Shown here piece after piece: positions 1-12,830 of a stretch of DNA of 35,018 nt. A program made the translations under genes and the position numbers. The notes beneath the pieces were generated by a model. The model saw only the letters and a list, made by a program, of their open reading frames with translations, was not told where the DNA came from and ran no database searches. The DNA is from an uncultured Bacteroidales bacterium. Its GTDB lineage: Bacteria; Bacteroidota; Bacteroidia; Bacteroidales; Paludibacteraceae. The stretch is from assembly GCA_902765485.1 (NCBI GenBank), contig CACWZZ010000023.1:1-35018 (forward strand). Reading direction: 5' to 3'. Each line of letters opens with the position of its first letter. Position 1 is the stretch's first letter.

Positions 1-64
1 CGCGGTGTTTCTTACTGGAGCCATTCTCTACCAATGCCTCCCATACTTGTTCAAATTCTTCCAT
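1..64 (-). CDS. Partial ORF of unknown function, cut by the window edge
   Basis: Reading leftward from an ATG at 64-62, the frame stays open to base 1 and encodes 21 residues beginning MEEFEQVWEALVENG and ending SSKKHR. The upstream bases are AT-rich, as is usual for Bacteroidetes starts, but there is no clear -33/-7 promoter. The fragment is too short to assign to a family. The acidic start followed by a basic stretch could be the N-terminus of a small DNA-associated protein or an IS-encoded ORF, but that is a guess. Confidence 0.4.
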   Translation of the reverse strand, partial: MEEFEQVWEALVENGSSKKHR

Positions 65-81
65 AATAATTTTTAATTGCT

Positions 82-128
82 GGTGCTGGTACTATGTCTG
101 TACTACGCTATTACTTAGTACCACCACC
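82..128. repeat. 13-bp inverted repeat followed by a T-rich tract
   Basis: The arms GGTGCTGGTACTA (82-94) and TAGTACCACCACC (116-128) pair at 12 of 13 positions around a 21-nt loop. On the plus strand the right arm runs straight into a long T/C tract (about 129-185), so it looks like a terminator for rightward transcription, yet no plus-strand gene is visible upstream. On the minus strand it would be a leader hairpin ahead of the partial ORF at 1-64. Confidence 0.5.
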
Positions 129-420
129 TTTTTCTTTTTTAATTTTCTTTTGCTTCTTTTCTTTTATTCCCTTTCTTTTTCCCTATTTTTGGGGACCCCG
201 AAAGACGCGACAAAATTACTGCTTTTAGATTTGGCACCGGGGTAAAATTTTACCCTTTTTGTTAATAAAATACTTGATGTTGTCTTTGGAGCACAAAAAA
301 ACATCCGCTGCCCTTGGCTGCATCCAGTAAGAATAAATCCAATTCGGTGTACATTGTGTCTAATCGGCAGGAAAACCGCGGACACCATGCCCTGCGGGCT
401 CTGCCTATAGACATAAAAAT
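129..420. other. Non-coding stretch with polypyrimidine tract and AT palindrome
   Basis: No convincing gene is seen here. Positions 129-185 are almost pure T/C on the plus strand. Positions 240-255 form a perfect 16-base palindrome (GGGTAAAATTTTACCC). Short open frames exist on the minus strand but have no family features or conserved start context. A -7-like box (TAATTTTG on the minus strand, 211-218) lacks a TTTG box 20 nt upstream, so it is not called as a promoter. Confidence 0.5.
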
Positions 421-450
421 GTGCCCGCTACGCTCACGCGCTGCGGGCAC
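415..450 (-). terminator. Terminator after the 476-856 gene
   Basis: A perfect 8-bp stem, GTGCCCGC (421-428) with GCGGGCAC (443-450), is followed on the minus strand by ATTTTTA (base 420 downwards). It starts 26 nt past the stop codon of the minus-strand gene at 476, so it most likely ends the transcript of the carbohydrate locus. The GC-rich palindrome also resembles a dispersed repeat. Confidence 0.65.
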
Positions 451-475
451 AAAAGAACCATGATTATTGTTAAGT

Positions 476-856
476 TTAGGTCATCTTCCTCACTGAGTTG
501 CCTGATTTCTTTTTAGGAAGAAATAACACTCCGTATCCCAAGGCCAATAGGAGCAACGGGAGCAGCGCATCGGTAAGAGGCGCAAACTGCGGGTTGGCGG
601 GATCGTAATCCGATACACCGCCTGTCCCCGGCGGAGCTTTGCGAGGTCCCATAGCAGGCGAAGTGGTGCCTACATTGTATGCTCCGACCTCATAGACAAC
701 CGGGCTATGCGTACTGCCGGAAGACATATACGCACTATTGTTGACCGACCGCATGTCCATCATCGGGGCTTGCGTATACGGTATAATAGGCGAGTATTCC
801 ACGGCATAGAGCGATAGGCAAAGTCCACTCGCTATAATAGCCAGAAAGCGTTTCAT
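476..856 (-). CDS. Small secreted protein with C-terminal membrane anchor
   Basis: The 126-residue protein has an N-terminal signal peptide (about 1-19, cleavage after a LYA-type motif). A Pro/Gly/Ser/Tyr-rich middle with no recognised fold follows. It ends in a hydrophobic segment (about 93-113, LTDALLPLLLLALGYG) and a basic tail starting KKK, so it should sit in a membrane with its middle part outside the cytoplasm. The ATG lies one base after the stop of the 1430-residue protein gene. A perfect AGGAGG stands 8 nt before the ATG, inside the last codons of the upstream gene, so the two are probably translated together. I do not know its function. Its pairing with a large surface protein suggests a partner or anchoring role. 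This is inference. Confidence 0.75.
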   Translation of the reverse strand: MKRFLAIIASGLCLSLYAVEYSPIIPYTQAPMMDMRSVNNSAYMSSGSTHSPVVYEVGAYNVGTTSPAMGPRKAPPGTGGVSDYDPANPQFAPLTDALLPLLLLALGYGVLFLPKKKSGNSVRKMT

Positions 857-857
857 A

Positions 858-3800
858 TTACTGTCCTCCTATCATTAGTTTGACACTCTCGTTTTCGGAC
901 CGAAGAATATAGATGCCGCCGGCTTGCTCCGCATTCAACCGTCGTGCCGCTTCTGCGAAAGAGCAGCCGTCATAGCGGGCTACAGGAATGCCGGTGAGGG
1001 TATAAACGGTGATCGCGGTCATCGGTTCGCTATCCATAACCACTTCCCATCCGGTAGGTGTATCATCGGGTGCAGCGCCACGCCGTAAAATCCGGTACCG
1101 GGTCGTAGTAGTTTCATTGGCACGAATGAAACATTCGAAGGGCAGCACCATACGATTCGTGCCGACTGCCTCACGTAGCCACGCGCCGGAGGGACCGTAA
1201 TCCGGCTCCAAGAGATAAGCATCCATTACCGTGCCGGTGTGCATGGTGTTATTGCCATAGACATTGACCACATCGTCCGCCGAAGGTGCTTCGCCGATAC
1301 TGAATGCAGATGGTATATCCTGTCCGGTGGGGCTGAAGAAAGAGATGTATTTACCAAAGAAATACTTGTCATGCCATTGGATGATATAGGGGGTGTTCGC
1401 AGACGGCAGGAAACCAACAGCACTCTCCGGATCCTGCCAGTTCTCCTCGAAGGTCTCAATGGCATAGTTGGTAACCGTCGCGGGCTTACGGATGATATAA
1501 TGTCCGGTATAGAACTTACCTCCGAAACGGTAGAAAGGCTTGATGTCATAGTATGCCCCGTCCCCATCATCCCATACCTTGACGGCACTGACGGTAAACG
1601 GCAGACAGAGGGTAGTCCACTCGTCCAGCGTATGCACCTTCATGCGGTATTCAATCGCCTTCTCTATCGTGCCGCCGTCGTAGGACTCAACGTCTGTGTC
1701 TTGGGCACGCGGGTCGTCCTCCTTGTCGCCCGTGCGGTAGATAACGAAATTGGGATAGGTGACGGTCATTTTTTTGTCCGTGATATTCCATATAAAACGG
1801 TATGTTCCTGCACCGGCGGTAGTGATTCCGCAGTTCCACATTTTGTCTGTAGCAAATGACCAGTTATGGCTGTTGCCATTGGTCATAAAAAAGACTCGAT
1901 CGGAGCCGCTCATATAGTCATCGCCTGTCAGCTTATCCACCATCTTGAATTGCATATCTGTATTAGCGGGTAGTGCTATATCCACATATCCGATTGCTTT
2001 ACCGGCTACTATGGATACGTTAGCGATGCTGAACTCTGCGCTTCCCCAGCCTTCAGACTGCGCGGACAGAGCCCAACGTTCTACGAAGTTAGCCCGTACA
2101 TCCTGCCCTGAAGCAGCACCGGTTCCATTACCGGAAAGGGTTGTCGGGTTGGTGTTCGTTGCTGAGAGACTGATGTCTTCGCCGGAAACGATCGTCCATG
2201 AGTTGAATTTATATCCCTCATCGGGCACAGCGGTCAGTTCGCGGTGGGTGGTGACACCAACGGTGGTACTTGTAACTGTCGCGCCGTTTATTTCTACATG
2301 CCCATGCCCATCATTGGAAAGGGTGACGGTAGTGGCTTTCTCCACAAACTTGGCTTCCACATTTTCATCAACTGATATATTGTAAGAGGTATAAGGATTC
2401 GTGGTGCTGAATCGGGTATTATAATTGTCATTATACCATCCCTCGAACGAATAGCCCGTTGCCGGCGTAGCGGTATAGGTAATATCTCCGCCATGAGCGA
2501 CATACTCGCCGTTATGAATAGCGAAATGGCGTCCGCTCTCGGTCGTTTGCGCGCTGACGGTACCGCCTACTGCATCGTTGGTTTTGTACAAATCGCCGTT
2601 GAGCCGTACATACGCCCATTCCAGGTTCAACAGATGCGAAGGCGGAATAGCGACTGACACGGTCGGGTACAAATCGCCGGAAGACAAGGCAGAGATAGTG
2701 AACGTACATTCTCCATGACCGTTCACACGCAACATAACATCTTTATTCTGCGTATTGAAAAGCAAAGATTGGTTTCCTATATAGGTACCGGCTGTTGCAA
2801 ATCCGAGATTTTGTCTTTTTACTTTGTCATGCACCTCAAACTTGTAGGTTGTATTCGGATCCAACGTCCGGACACAAGTCAAGTTCATGGTAGATAAGTC
2901 CGTATAGCTATTGACCGTGAAATCGGCAGTATAGTCCACCCAGCCGGGCATGCCGCCGTTGCCGGAATTATCATATATAGAGCCAACCAAACAGAAGCGG
3001 GGTTCAAAGACAGCGGTGAGCGTGCCATCAACGGCAGCTTTTATCTGAACGGTATTATCCAAGCCGGTACCTGTAGCCGGTCCTACGTAGTCGCTATACT
3101 CCCATCTGACGAATTTCCATGCGGGGTTGGCGGTCGCGGTAATAGTGGATGTCGGAGTTACCCAATGGGCTTCAATAGTAGAGGCGCAAGACAATGTTCC
3201 TGCTCCGGCAGGGGATACCGAAGTTGTTATGGTATAAGGGTGTTCCGTCCAGTCGGCGAAGAGGGAGATGGAGTTATCGTGAACCCAAGTAGGATGACCT
3301 TCGCCGTCGTTGCCTGTATAGCCTGTGACGCCCGGAATCCAGTTGCCGTTCGCGTCGATGAGTTGGACTGTTAGGTTCTCTCCATGATTATCACTCGCCG
3401 CCCAGTAACCGGCAAAATCATAATGTGCCTTTGTATGCTTGTTTTCGAGAGTCGTCAGAACGGCATCATAAGTGACATTCACATCAATGGGTAAACTCTC
3501 GCCATCTGCCTCCATACCTTCCAATCTTACGGTATAGGTTTTGGGAGTCCAAAATGGGTAAAGCGTTACTGCTTCATTGGCTGTATATGACGCCCCCAGT
3601 TCGTATGCTTTTGCTCCGCCATCAGAAGTAGCCCAACCTGTTTGGGTATAGCCGGTACGGGTAAAGATAGCCCCCGGGAGGGTAAAGGTTACATCTTTCA
3701 GTTTAATCTCACTTTCGCGAGAGCCACTAATACTTGCCGCCGGAGTACCTTTGTTGTATGAGATGGTATAAGGCGTTCGCGCTTCATAATAGATGGCAGT

Positions 3801-5150
3801 GCTGGCAACAGATGTACCACTCGTTGAGTTGTAGTAGTTGTAGGCTTCTACTGTTACCGCTTCTTTTGTGCTTGTTGTGGAAGACGCCGTAATAGTTTTT
3901 TCTGTAGATGCAGAACCTTCACCGATGGCAGAACTTTCTTTCTTGAATAAGAAATATCGGGTCATGTTGGCATCATCCAAAGCAGAAGCAGAAGCAGTAA
4001 CATGCACTTTGATATCGCCGTCTGTCGGGACGAGGTACGGCGTTTCAGATGAGCCGTTTCCGCCCCAATTGGTTGTCCCATTATCAGACAAGGAGACACT
4101 ACTCATCGGCGGACAATAGGTGGTCCAAGTAGGATCCCAATTGCTTCCAGCGTCTCCACTACCTGTCAGGCAGTTCTGATTAGCGTTAGCGCGTGTACCT
4201 GCCAAAGCTATATTTGTATTATTCCACCAGTAGATTTCATCCGGGTCTCCTTCCGGCCTTACGCGATTTATCTGAACTGCACCTTCATAGGCGTAGTTTG
4301 CATCCTCCCCATCAGGAATCTGTATATAATATACCCAATCTTCCAAGGCATTGGTACTGAGACATTCTCCATTAGCATCAGCTATATCACTCCATGGATT
4401 ATTATGTTTCTTAAAAAAGAATTTTGTATCAAATGCTTTAGCTTTCCAGTTAGTAAGATTGCGTGCATCAAAATAGAGGAAACTTCCTTTTGTGAACTTG
4501 CTTTTCGTATCAGAGACAGTAAAATGTATATGATAGTTTCCTCCATTGTTATTCCTATGTCTTTGATCTCCATAGCATTCGGAAGAACTACTTAAGTTGC
4601 CTTGTAACTCTAAGTAAAAATCCAAGTAATAAGACTGCCCCGGAGTTAAGTCTTCTACTAAATTCAAACCACTGGGACGAATCTTAAATTGCTGGATGGT
4701 CTTATCTTTATCATCACCTTCTTTTCCTGTCCAATCATCGTAACCATCATTGTTATAATTGGCAGTATAATCACTGCCGGTGCTGCCATGTCTAGATGTA
4801 TTTATGCCATAATGCATGGTGACATTACAAACGTTTCCATCATTATATTTCCATGTTAATGCTCGTATTTCAGATAGATACATATGATCCACATACCCGA
4901 GTTCCAAATCAGAGACACCATCCGGGCGACATGTAAAAGTGACTGTTTCTCCGTTTACCCAAAATTGCACATAAGACTCTGCATCTCCCCAAAAACCGCA
5001 TTGGTTATCACCTCCCCACGCATTTCCTACTCCTACGGTTAGCAAGAGAGTAACGATGGTAAACAGGTGTTTCAGAACGTGCGAACTACCCCCCCCTGAG
5101 ATTTTGGCGGCATTCGCGGTTCGGTTAAGTGAATTTAATAGTGTTTTCAT
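858..5150 (-). CDS. Large secreted InlB-repeat / carbohydrate-binding-like surface protein
   Basis: The 1430-residue protein has a long N-terminus with the hydrophobic signal core at about 28-46. Residues about 220-350 (aromatic, with a CBM26-like look) precede InlB/Flg_new-type repeats at about 460-540 and 545-635. Divergent InlB B-repeats with GW and AxF ends follow at about 642-718, 860-937 and 938-1025. Between them, about 719-835 and 1028-1135 resemble starch-binding beta-sandwiches. The C-terminus (about 1375-1430), with a TVYTLTGIPVARYDG motif and a GGIYILR motif, resembles a Por secretion (T9SS) sorting domain. It is the second-last gene of the PUL-like run and sits just before the small anchored protein. 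A role as a surface adhesin or glycan binder is likely, but the ligand is unknown. No catalytic motif was seen. Confidence 0.8.
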   Translation of the reverse strand: MKTLLNSLNRTANAAKISGGGSSHVLKHLFTIVTLLLTVGVGNAWGGDNQCGFWGDAESYVQFWVNGETVTFTCRPDGVSDLELGYVDHMYLSEIRALTWKYNDGNVCNVTMHYGINTSRHGSTGSDYTANYNNDGYDDWTGKEGDDKDKTIQQFKIRPSGLNLVEDLTPGQSYYLDFYLELQGNLSSSSECYGDQRHRNNNGGNYHIHFTVSDTKSKFTKGSFLYFDARNLTNWKAKAFDTKFFFKKHNNPWSDIADANGECLSTNALEDWVYYIQIPDGEDANYAYEGAVQINRVRPEGDPDEIYWWNNTNIALAGTRANANQNCLTGSGDAGSNWDPTWTTYCPPMSSVSLSDNGTTNWGGNGSSETPYLVPTDGDIKVHVTASASALDDANMTRYFLFKKESSAIGEGSASTEKTITASSTTSTKEAVTVEAYNYYNSTSGTSVASTAIYYEARTPYTISYNKGTPAASISGSRESEIKLKDVTFTLPGAIFTRTGYTQTGWATSDGGAKAYELGASYTANEAVTLYPFWTPKTYTVRLEGMEADGESLPIDVNVTYDAVLTTLENKHTKAHYDFAGYWAASDNHGENLTVQLIDANGNWIPGVTGYTGNDGEGHPTWVHDNSISLFADWTEHPYTITTSVSPAGAGTLSCASTIEAHWVTPTSTITATANPAWKFVRWEYSDYVGPATGTGLDNTVQIKAAVDGTLTAVFEPRFCLVGSIYDNSGNGGMPGWVDYTADFTVNSYTDLSTMNLTCVRTLDPNTTYKFEVHDKVKRQNLGFATAGTYIGNQSLLFNTQNKDVMLRVNGHGECTFTISALSSGDLYPTVSVAIPPSHLLNLEWAYVRLNGDLYKTNDAVGGTVSAQTTESGRHFAIHNGEYVAHGGDITYTATPATGYSFEGWYNDNYNTRFSTTNPYTSYNISVDENVEAKFVEKATTVTLSNDGHGHVEINGATVTSTTVGVTTHRELTAVPDEGYKFNSWTIVSGEDISLSATNTNPTTLSGNGTGAASGQDVRANFVERWALSAQSEGWGSAEFSIANVSIVAGKAIGYVDIALPANTDMQFKMVDKLTGDDYMSGSDRVFFMTNGNSHNWSFATDKMWNCGITTAGAGTYRFIWNITDKKMTVTYPNFVIYRTGDKEDDPRAQDTDVESYDGGTIEKAIEYRMKVHTLDEWTTLCLPFTVSAVKVWDDGDGAYYDIKPFYRFGGKFYTGHYIIRKPATVTNYAIETFEENWQDPESAVGFLPSANTPYIIQWHDKYFFGKYISFFSPTGQDIPSAFSIGEAPSADDVVNVYGNNTMHTGTVMDAYLLEPDYGPSGAWLREAVGTNRMVLPFECFIRANETTTTRYRILRRGAAPDDTPTGWEVVMDSEPMTAITVYTLTGIPVARYDGCSFAEAARRLNAEQAGGIYILRSENESVKLMIGGQ
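865..870 (-). promoter_or_regulatory. Strong Shine-Dalgarno inside the upstream gene
   Basis: The minus strand reads AGGAGG at 870-865, 8 nt before the ATG at 856. It is part of the codons for the C-terminal MIGGQ of the preceding protein. Bacteroidetes genes usually lack a Shine-Dalgarno sequence, so this one stands out and supports the chosen start. Confidence 0.6.
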
Positions 5151-5179
5151 ACTATTTTGGATTAAAAATCATTTAGTAA

Positions 5180-5205
5180 CCCTGCGGCGAACCAACGCCG
5201 CAGGG
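5180..5205 (-). terminator. Intercistronic hairpin
   Basis: A perfect 10-bp stem, CCCTGCGGCG (5180-5189) with CGCCGCAGGG (5196-5205), has a 6-nt loop. It lies in the 82-nt gap between the starch-binding-like gene and the large InlB-repeat gene. On the minus strand a loose T-rich stretch follows (ATGATTTTTAAT). It may terminate part of the transcripts or protect the upstream mRNA end. Confidence 0.55.
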
Positions 5206-5232
5206 CCGGTATTGGGCAGAAGCCCTAAAGGG

Positions 5233-6060
5233 TTATTTCACTTCCGCGCCGAGGACATTGAATGTCTTGCCGTCACGGATGATGATCAGCTGACCATCGA
5301 CAATACGCTTAACGGACTTGCCTTCAGCCTGGATATTCTCCACCGCCGAAGGAAGTTCCGGGAAGGATACCACCAAGTTCTGGCTGGCGAAGGTCCAAGT
5401 GAAAGTATAGTCACCGGCTTGGTCGGCGGTGAGTGCGAAATTACGGCCTTCATTCACGATATTGACATTATCCGCATGATCCCAGTCACGATGGAGACCG
5501 AAGAGCGTCTCTCCTTCTCCGTTAAGGCTGAGATAGAAGCCTTCGAGCCATACTTTCATCTCGTAGGTTCCTGCCTCCAGAGCGAAAGTCACGCTTGCGC
5601 TTGCTTTGTCTTCCGCAACGGTCATCGGGTGTGCACCGGAACCCCATGATTCGTCCCCTGCGAAATTACCTACGATAGAGACAGCCGGTCTTTCGCCATG
5701 AGCGAGCCATGTTCCCTCCGTCCAACCTACCAGATAGTAGCAGTCTTTTCCTTCCTGGAGTTCGAGATCTCCTGTTTTGGTCCAGAGGTTTTCGGTTTCC
5801 CATGGGATGGACTCGCTTTCGCCCTGTGCACGGACAAAAAGCAGGTTGTTGTTGTCGTCCGGAATTTCGGCAGAGAACAGAAAATCCTCTCCTTCCACGG
5901 CAGCTAACTTAGCGTCGGCATCCGATACGCCTCCCCATGAATGAACAAAGAACACAGCCCCGAAGGACTTCCAATCCTCATTGGCTTGGAGGTAAACGGT
6001 TTTAGCAGAGAGAGCCGATACAGCCATCAGTGCTACGAACAAAGAGTAAATCTTTTTCAT
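5233..6060 (-). CDS. Secreted starch-binding-like protein with C-terminal tail
   Basis: The 275-residue protein starts with a signal peptide (about 1-19). It contains two beta-sandwich-like modules. Residues about 20-118 (KTVYLQANEDWKSFGAVFF) resemble CBM26-type starch-binding modules. Residues about 125-232 (VSIVGNFAGDESWG) resemble the modules of SusE/SusF. The last about 35 residues (DGQLIIIRDGKTFNVLGAEV then K) form a short tail also seen on the LRR protein at 24130-26784. No catalytic residues are apparent, so it is probably a secreted or surface glycan binder that helps the locus capture alpha-glucans. It lies 47 nt after the GH97 stop with no promoter visible between them. The fold calls are by pattern only. 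Confidence 0.75.
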   Translation of the reverse strand: MKKIYSLFVALMAVSALSAKTVYLQANEDWKSFGAVFFVHSWGGVSDADAKLAAVEGEDFLFSAEIPDDNNNLLFVRAQGESESIPWETENLWTKTGDLELQEGKDCYYLVGWTEGTWLAHGERPAVSIVGNFAGDESWGSGAHPMTVAEDKASASVTFALEAGTYEMKVWLEGFYLSLNGEGETLFGLHRDWDHADNVNIVNEGRNFALTADQAGDYTFTWTFASQNLVVSFPELPSAVENIQAEGKSVKRIVDGQLIIIRDGKTFNVLGAEVK

Positions 6061-6107
6061 AATACAATGATTTTTAAAATAGTTAATAAAAAGGGTTAGT
6101 TATCGTT

Positions 6108-10178
<4,071 letters not shown>

Positions 10179-10182
<4 letters not shown>

Positions 10183-11288
10183 AATTTAGTAAAACTAATC
10201 GTTGTGTCATTGATATTGATTCGTATGGACCACTCGCCGCTCTCGGGGATGAGCCATTTGTTATCGGGATCACTGGCATGCGCGTCAAAGGTACCGTTTT
10301 CCGTAGGAGCACAGTCCGGCTCAGGCGCATAGAGCATCTCGCCCGACCAATCGGAGCGGATCTCCGTAGGGAACTTGATCTGCCCCGTATTCAGATGTCC
10401 CTCATAGGTAAAGACGCCGCTCTCGGGGTGCTGCATCTCGGTGAGGTTATCCCAGCTCCAGCCACCCGGGGCTGCGTCGCCGATCATATAGATATGGCTG
10501 TAGGCTTCGCCTCCGAGATAGGCGACCTCTATGGTCAGCGCCTCTACATCGGCGGTGATGCGGTAGTTTCCGGTCTTGGCGATAGTCCATTTGAAGTCGG
10601 GATAGCGTTCCTCGGAGTCGCGATAGACCATCTTGCTGTCGTCCGTCGAATCCTTGACGAAACAAGGGATCCAGTCCTCCGTAGTACTTATGAGTTTGAA
10701 CTCGCCTTTGTGCATTGTTCCGCTCCAGGAGAAGGAGGTGAAAGAGGTCATATCCATGATCATTGCCGTAGCGCGTCCGAGATCCCATCCATGCGGAGTA
10801 GCATCCCCCACGAGGTAGAGATCGGTCATCATCGTGGCATTCCAAGCAATAGCTACCTTTGCGATAGCCGACACTTGCTCCTCCCCGGTCTGCACCACTT
10901 GCGCCCGGACACGGCAGTCGAACACCACATACTCGCCCTCTTCTGTCTCCGGATATAGGAGATAAAGCGTATCGGCTAACTGCCGGTGGCTGAATACCAT
11001 CGTTCTATTGGCGGTTCGCCCGATCTCCCATTTCAGACCGTCAGCAAAATTATTACCCTCTCTGTCCATCTCCACCGTATAAGCGATGGCAGACCCTGTA
11101 CCATGATTGGTACCGGGAGTCCAGGAAATCTCCAATGCCGCCAGATCCTTATACACCGGCAGACAGAAAACAGAGTCTGTTGACAGCGTGAGCGCCAGTT
11201 CTTTCTCCACAACCGGCTCTACTGGTTTCTCGCAGCTGGCAAAGAGCATGAGCACGAACGTTAGTATGAAGATATATCTGTAATTCAT
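10179..11288 (-). CDS. susE: SusE-like outer-membrane glycan-binding lipoprotein
   Basis: The 369-residue lipoprotein (lipobox LFASC, Cys19) has an N-terminal SusE-type Ig-like domain (about 25-150, ISWTPGTNHGTGSAIAYTVE). Two starch-binding-like modules follow, each opening with YLVGDATPHGWDL (about 157) or YMIGDAAPGGWSW (about 263). Position right after susC-susD and before the hydrolase is typical of SusE/SusF surface binders, which hold polysaccharide near the SusCD transporter. The stop TGA overlaps the GH66 start codon. The 35-nt gap to susD is made of AT-rich repeats. The exact ligand cannot be read from the sequence; dextran is inferred from the neighbours. Confidence 0.87.
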
Positions 11289-11322
11289 AATTCGTAATTT
11301 TTAATTTGTAATTCGTAATTCC
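11289..11322. repeat. AT-rich repeat filling the susD-susE gap
   Basis: The gap consists almost only of variants of AATTCGTAATT (ATTCGTAATTT, TAATTTGTAATTCGTAATT). Similar gap-filling repeats with different cores occur at 29078-29113 and 31794-31824. Confidence 0.7.
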
Positions 11323-11323
11323 T

Positions 11324-12826
11324 TTACCAACCGGGGTTTTGAGTTAACAGATTATTGGCTTCCCGCTCCTGCATGGGGATCGGGAAAAGCAGATGTTTCG
11401 TTGTCGCAGCCGTCTTGCCGATGGAATGCAGGAAAGTGAGCGCGTAGTTATCGGGATACCGCAGCATGTCAAACCAGCGGTGTCCCTCAAAGGCGAGTTC
11501 CACACGGCGCTCATGGATGATCTTCTCCCGCATCTGAACTTGCGAGAGTCCCTCTATCTGCGCGCGGCTGGTCAGTCCGGCACGCTTGCGCACCTGGTAG
11601 AGCGGCTCCTCCGCTTCCGTGGTACGCCCTAACTCATTGAGAGCTTCCGCCTTCATGAGCAGCACATCGGCATACCGGGTAACGATCCAGTTCTGGTTGG
11701 AGGTGTTATAATCCGGCGACTGGGCTTTGGTCAGCAGGAACTTACGGACATTATAACCCGTGGTGGACCATGTGCCGGAATAGGTATAACCGTCGAAAGT
11801 AGGACAACCGGTATAGAAGATGGTGATATCCTTCCGCAGGTCTCCGGGCTCGTACTGGCTGACAAACTCAGGCGTAGGTTGGTTCCATCCATAGCACCCG
11901 GCTGCCATACCTGAGTTACGCGGTCCTTGATAGGTGCTGATCCAGGAGGCCTGATTCTCGTTTGACCAGAAATCCTTGTTCGTTTTACCATAATACTGCA
12001 CCTCAAAGATTGACTCTATCCCATTCTGCTTGGCAGGATTGTAGTTATCGGCATAGTTCGGAGCCAGTTGATAACCCATGTCGCCAATTTCCGTACAGAG
12101 CCGAACCACCTCGCTGTAGTTAGCAGGACCGGGGTTGTAGGTCAGATAGACTCGCGCCAGCTCCGCCATAGCCGCCTCTTTCGTGGCACGACCTATATCC
12201 TTGCTGCCGTACTTGCTGCGCGTAGGCAGAAGTGCTATCGCTTGCTTGAGATCCTCAATAATGAGAGAATATACATCGTCTATAGAAGCTCTCGGCATTT
12301 TCAGTTCGCTATCGGCGGTAAGAGGCTCGGTAGGCATCGGCACGCCGCCAAACAGACGCACTAATATAAAATAATAATGCGCGCGCAAGAAACGAGCTTC
12401 GCCTAGAAGGCGTGCCTTCAGATCATTGTCGATCTCCATTTGCGGCACATTAGCCAGCACGAAATTGCATCGCAGGATACCGGGAGAAGGCCCCCTCCAC
12501 AGATCCAGCGCCGCGAAATTATCCGAGGTAGCTATGAAGTTAGCCATCTCCACCGTCTCCAGACCATCCGTACCACCACCGGCTCCTACTTCACTCTCTC
12601 CGGCTATGATATCCAGCGTCCATATACGCATGTTGTATAACTTAGGCCACTGCAAAGGTTGGTAGCACGCATTGACGGCAGCAATGGCATCCGCCTCTGT
12701 CTGAAAACCATTGGTTGTATCCACAGAGTCCCATGGTTTACGGTCGAGGAAATTACAAGAAGAGAGCACTAAGGCAGCAAGACCAGCAATCAATAATCTT
12801 GTTGATATAAGATACTTTGTTTTCAT
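11324..12826 (-). CDS. susD: SusD-family outer-membrane lipoprotein
   Basis: The 500-residue lipoprotein has lipobox LSSC (Cys24) followed by the NFLDRKP start typical of SusD proteins. It shows the SusD signatures EARFLRAHYYFILVRLFGGV (about residues 140-160) and, near the C-terminus, the RRVELAFEGHRWFDMLRY motif. SusD caps the SusC pore and binds the glycan before import. The start is 4 nt after the susC stop, so the two are co-translated or at least co-transcribed. Length and organisation are normal. Confidence 0.96.
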   Translation of the reverse strand: MKTKYLISTRLLIAGLAALVLSSCNFLDRKPWDSVDTTNGFQTEADAIAAVNACYQPLQWPKLYNMRIWTLDIIAGESEVGAGGGTDGLETVEMANFIATSDNFAALDLWRGPSPGILRCNFVLANVPQMEIDNDLKARLLGEARFLRAHYYFILVRLFGGVPMPTEPLTADSELKMPRASIDDVYSLIIEDLKQAIALLPTRSKYGSKDIGRATKEAAMAELARVYLTYNPGPANYSEVVRLCTEIGDMGYQLAPNYADNYNPAKQNGIESIFEVQYYGKTNKDFWSNENQASWISTYQGPRNSGMAAGCYGWNQPTPEFVSQYEPGDLRKDITIFYTGCPTFDGYTYSGTWSTTGYNVRKFLLTKAQSPDYNTSNQNWIVTRYADVLLMKAEALNELGRTTEAEEPLYQVRKRAGLTSRAQIEGLSQVQMREKIIHERRVELAFEGHRWFDMLRYPDNYALTFLHSIGKTAATTKHLLFPIPMQEREANNLLTQNPGW

Positions 12827-12830
12827 AGCA

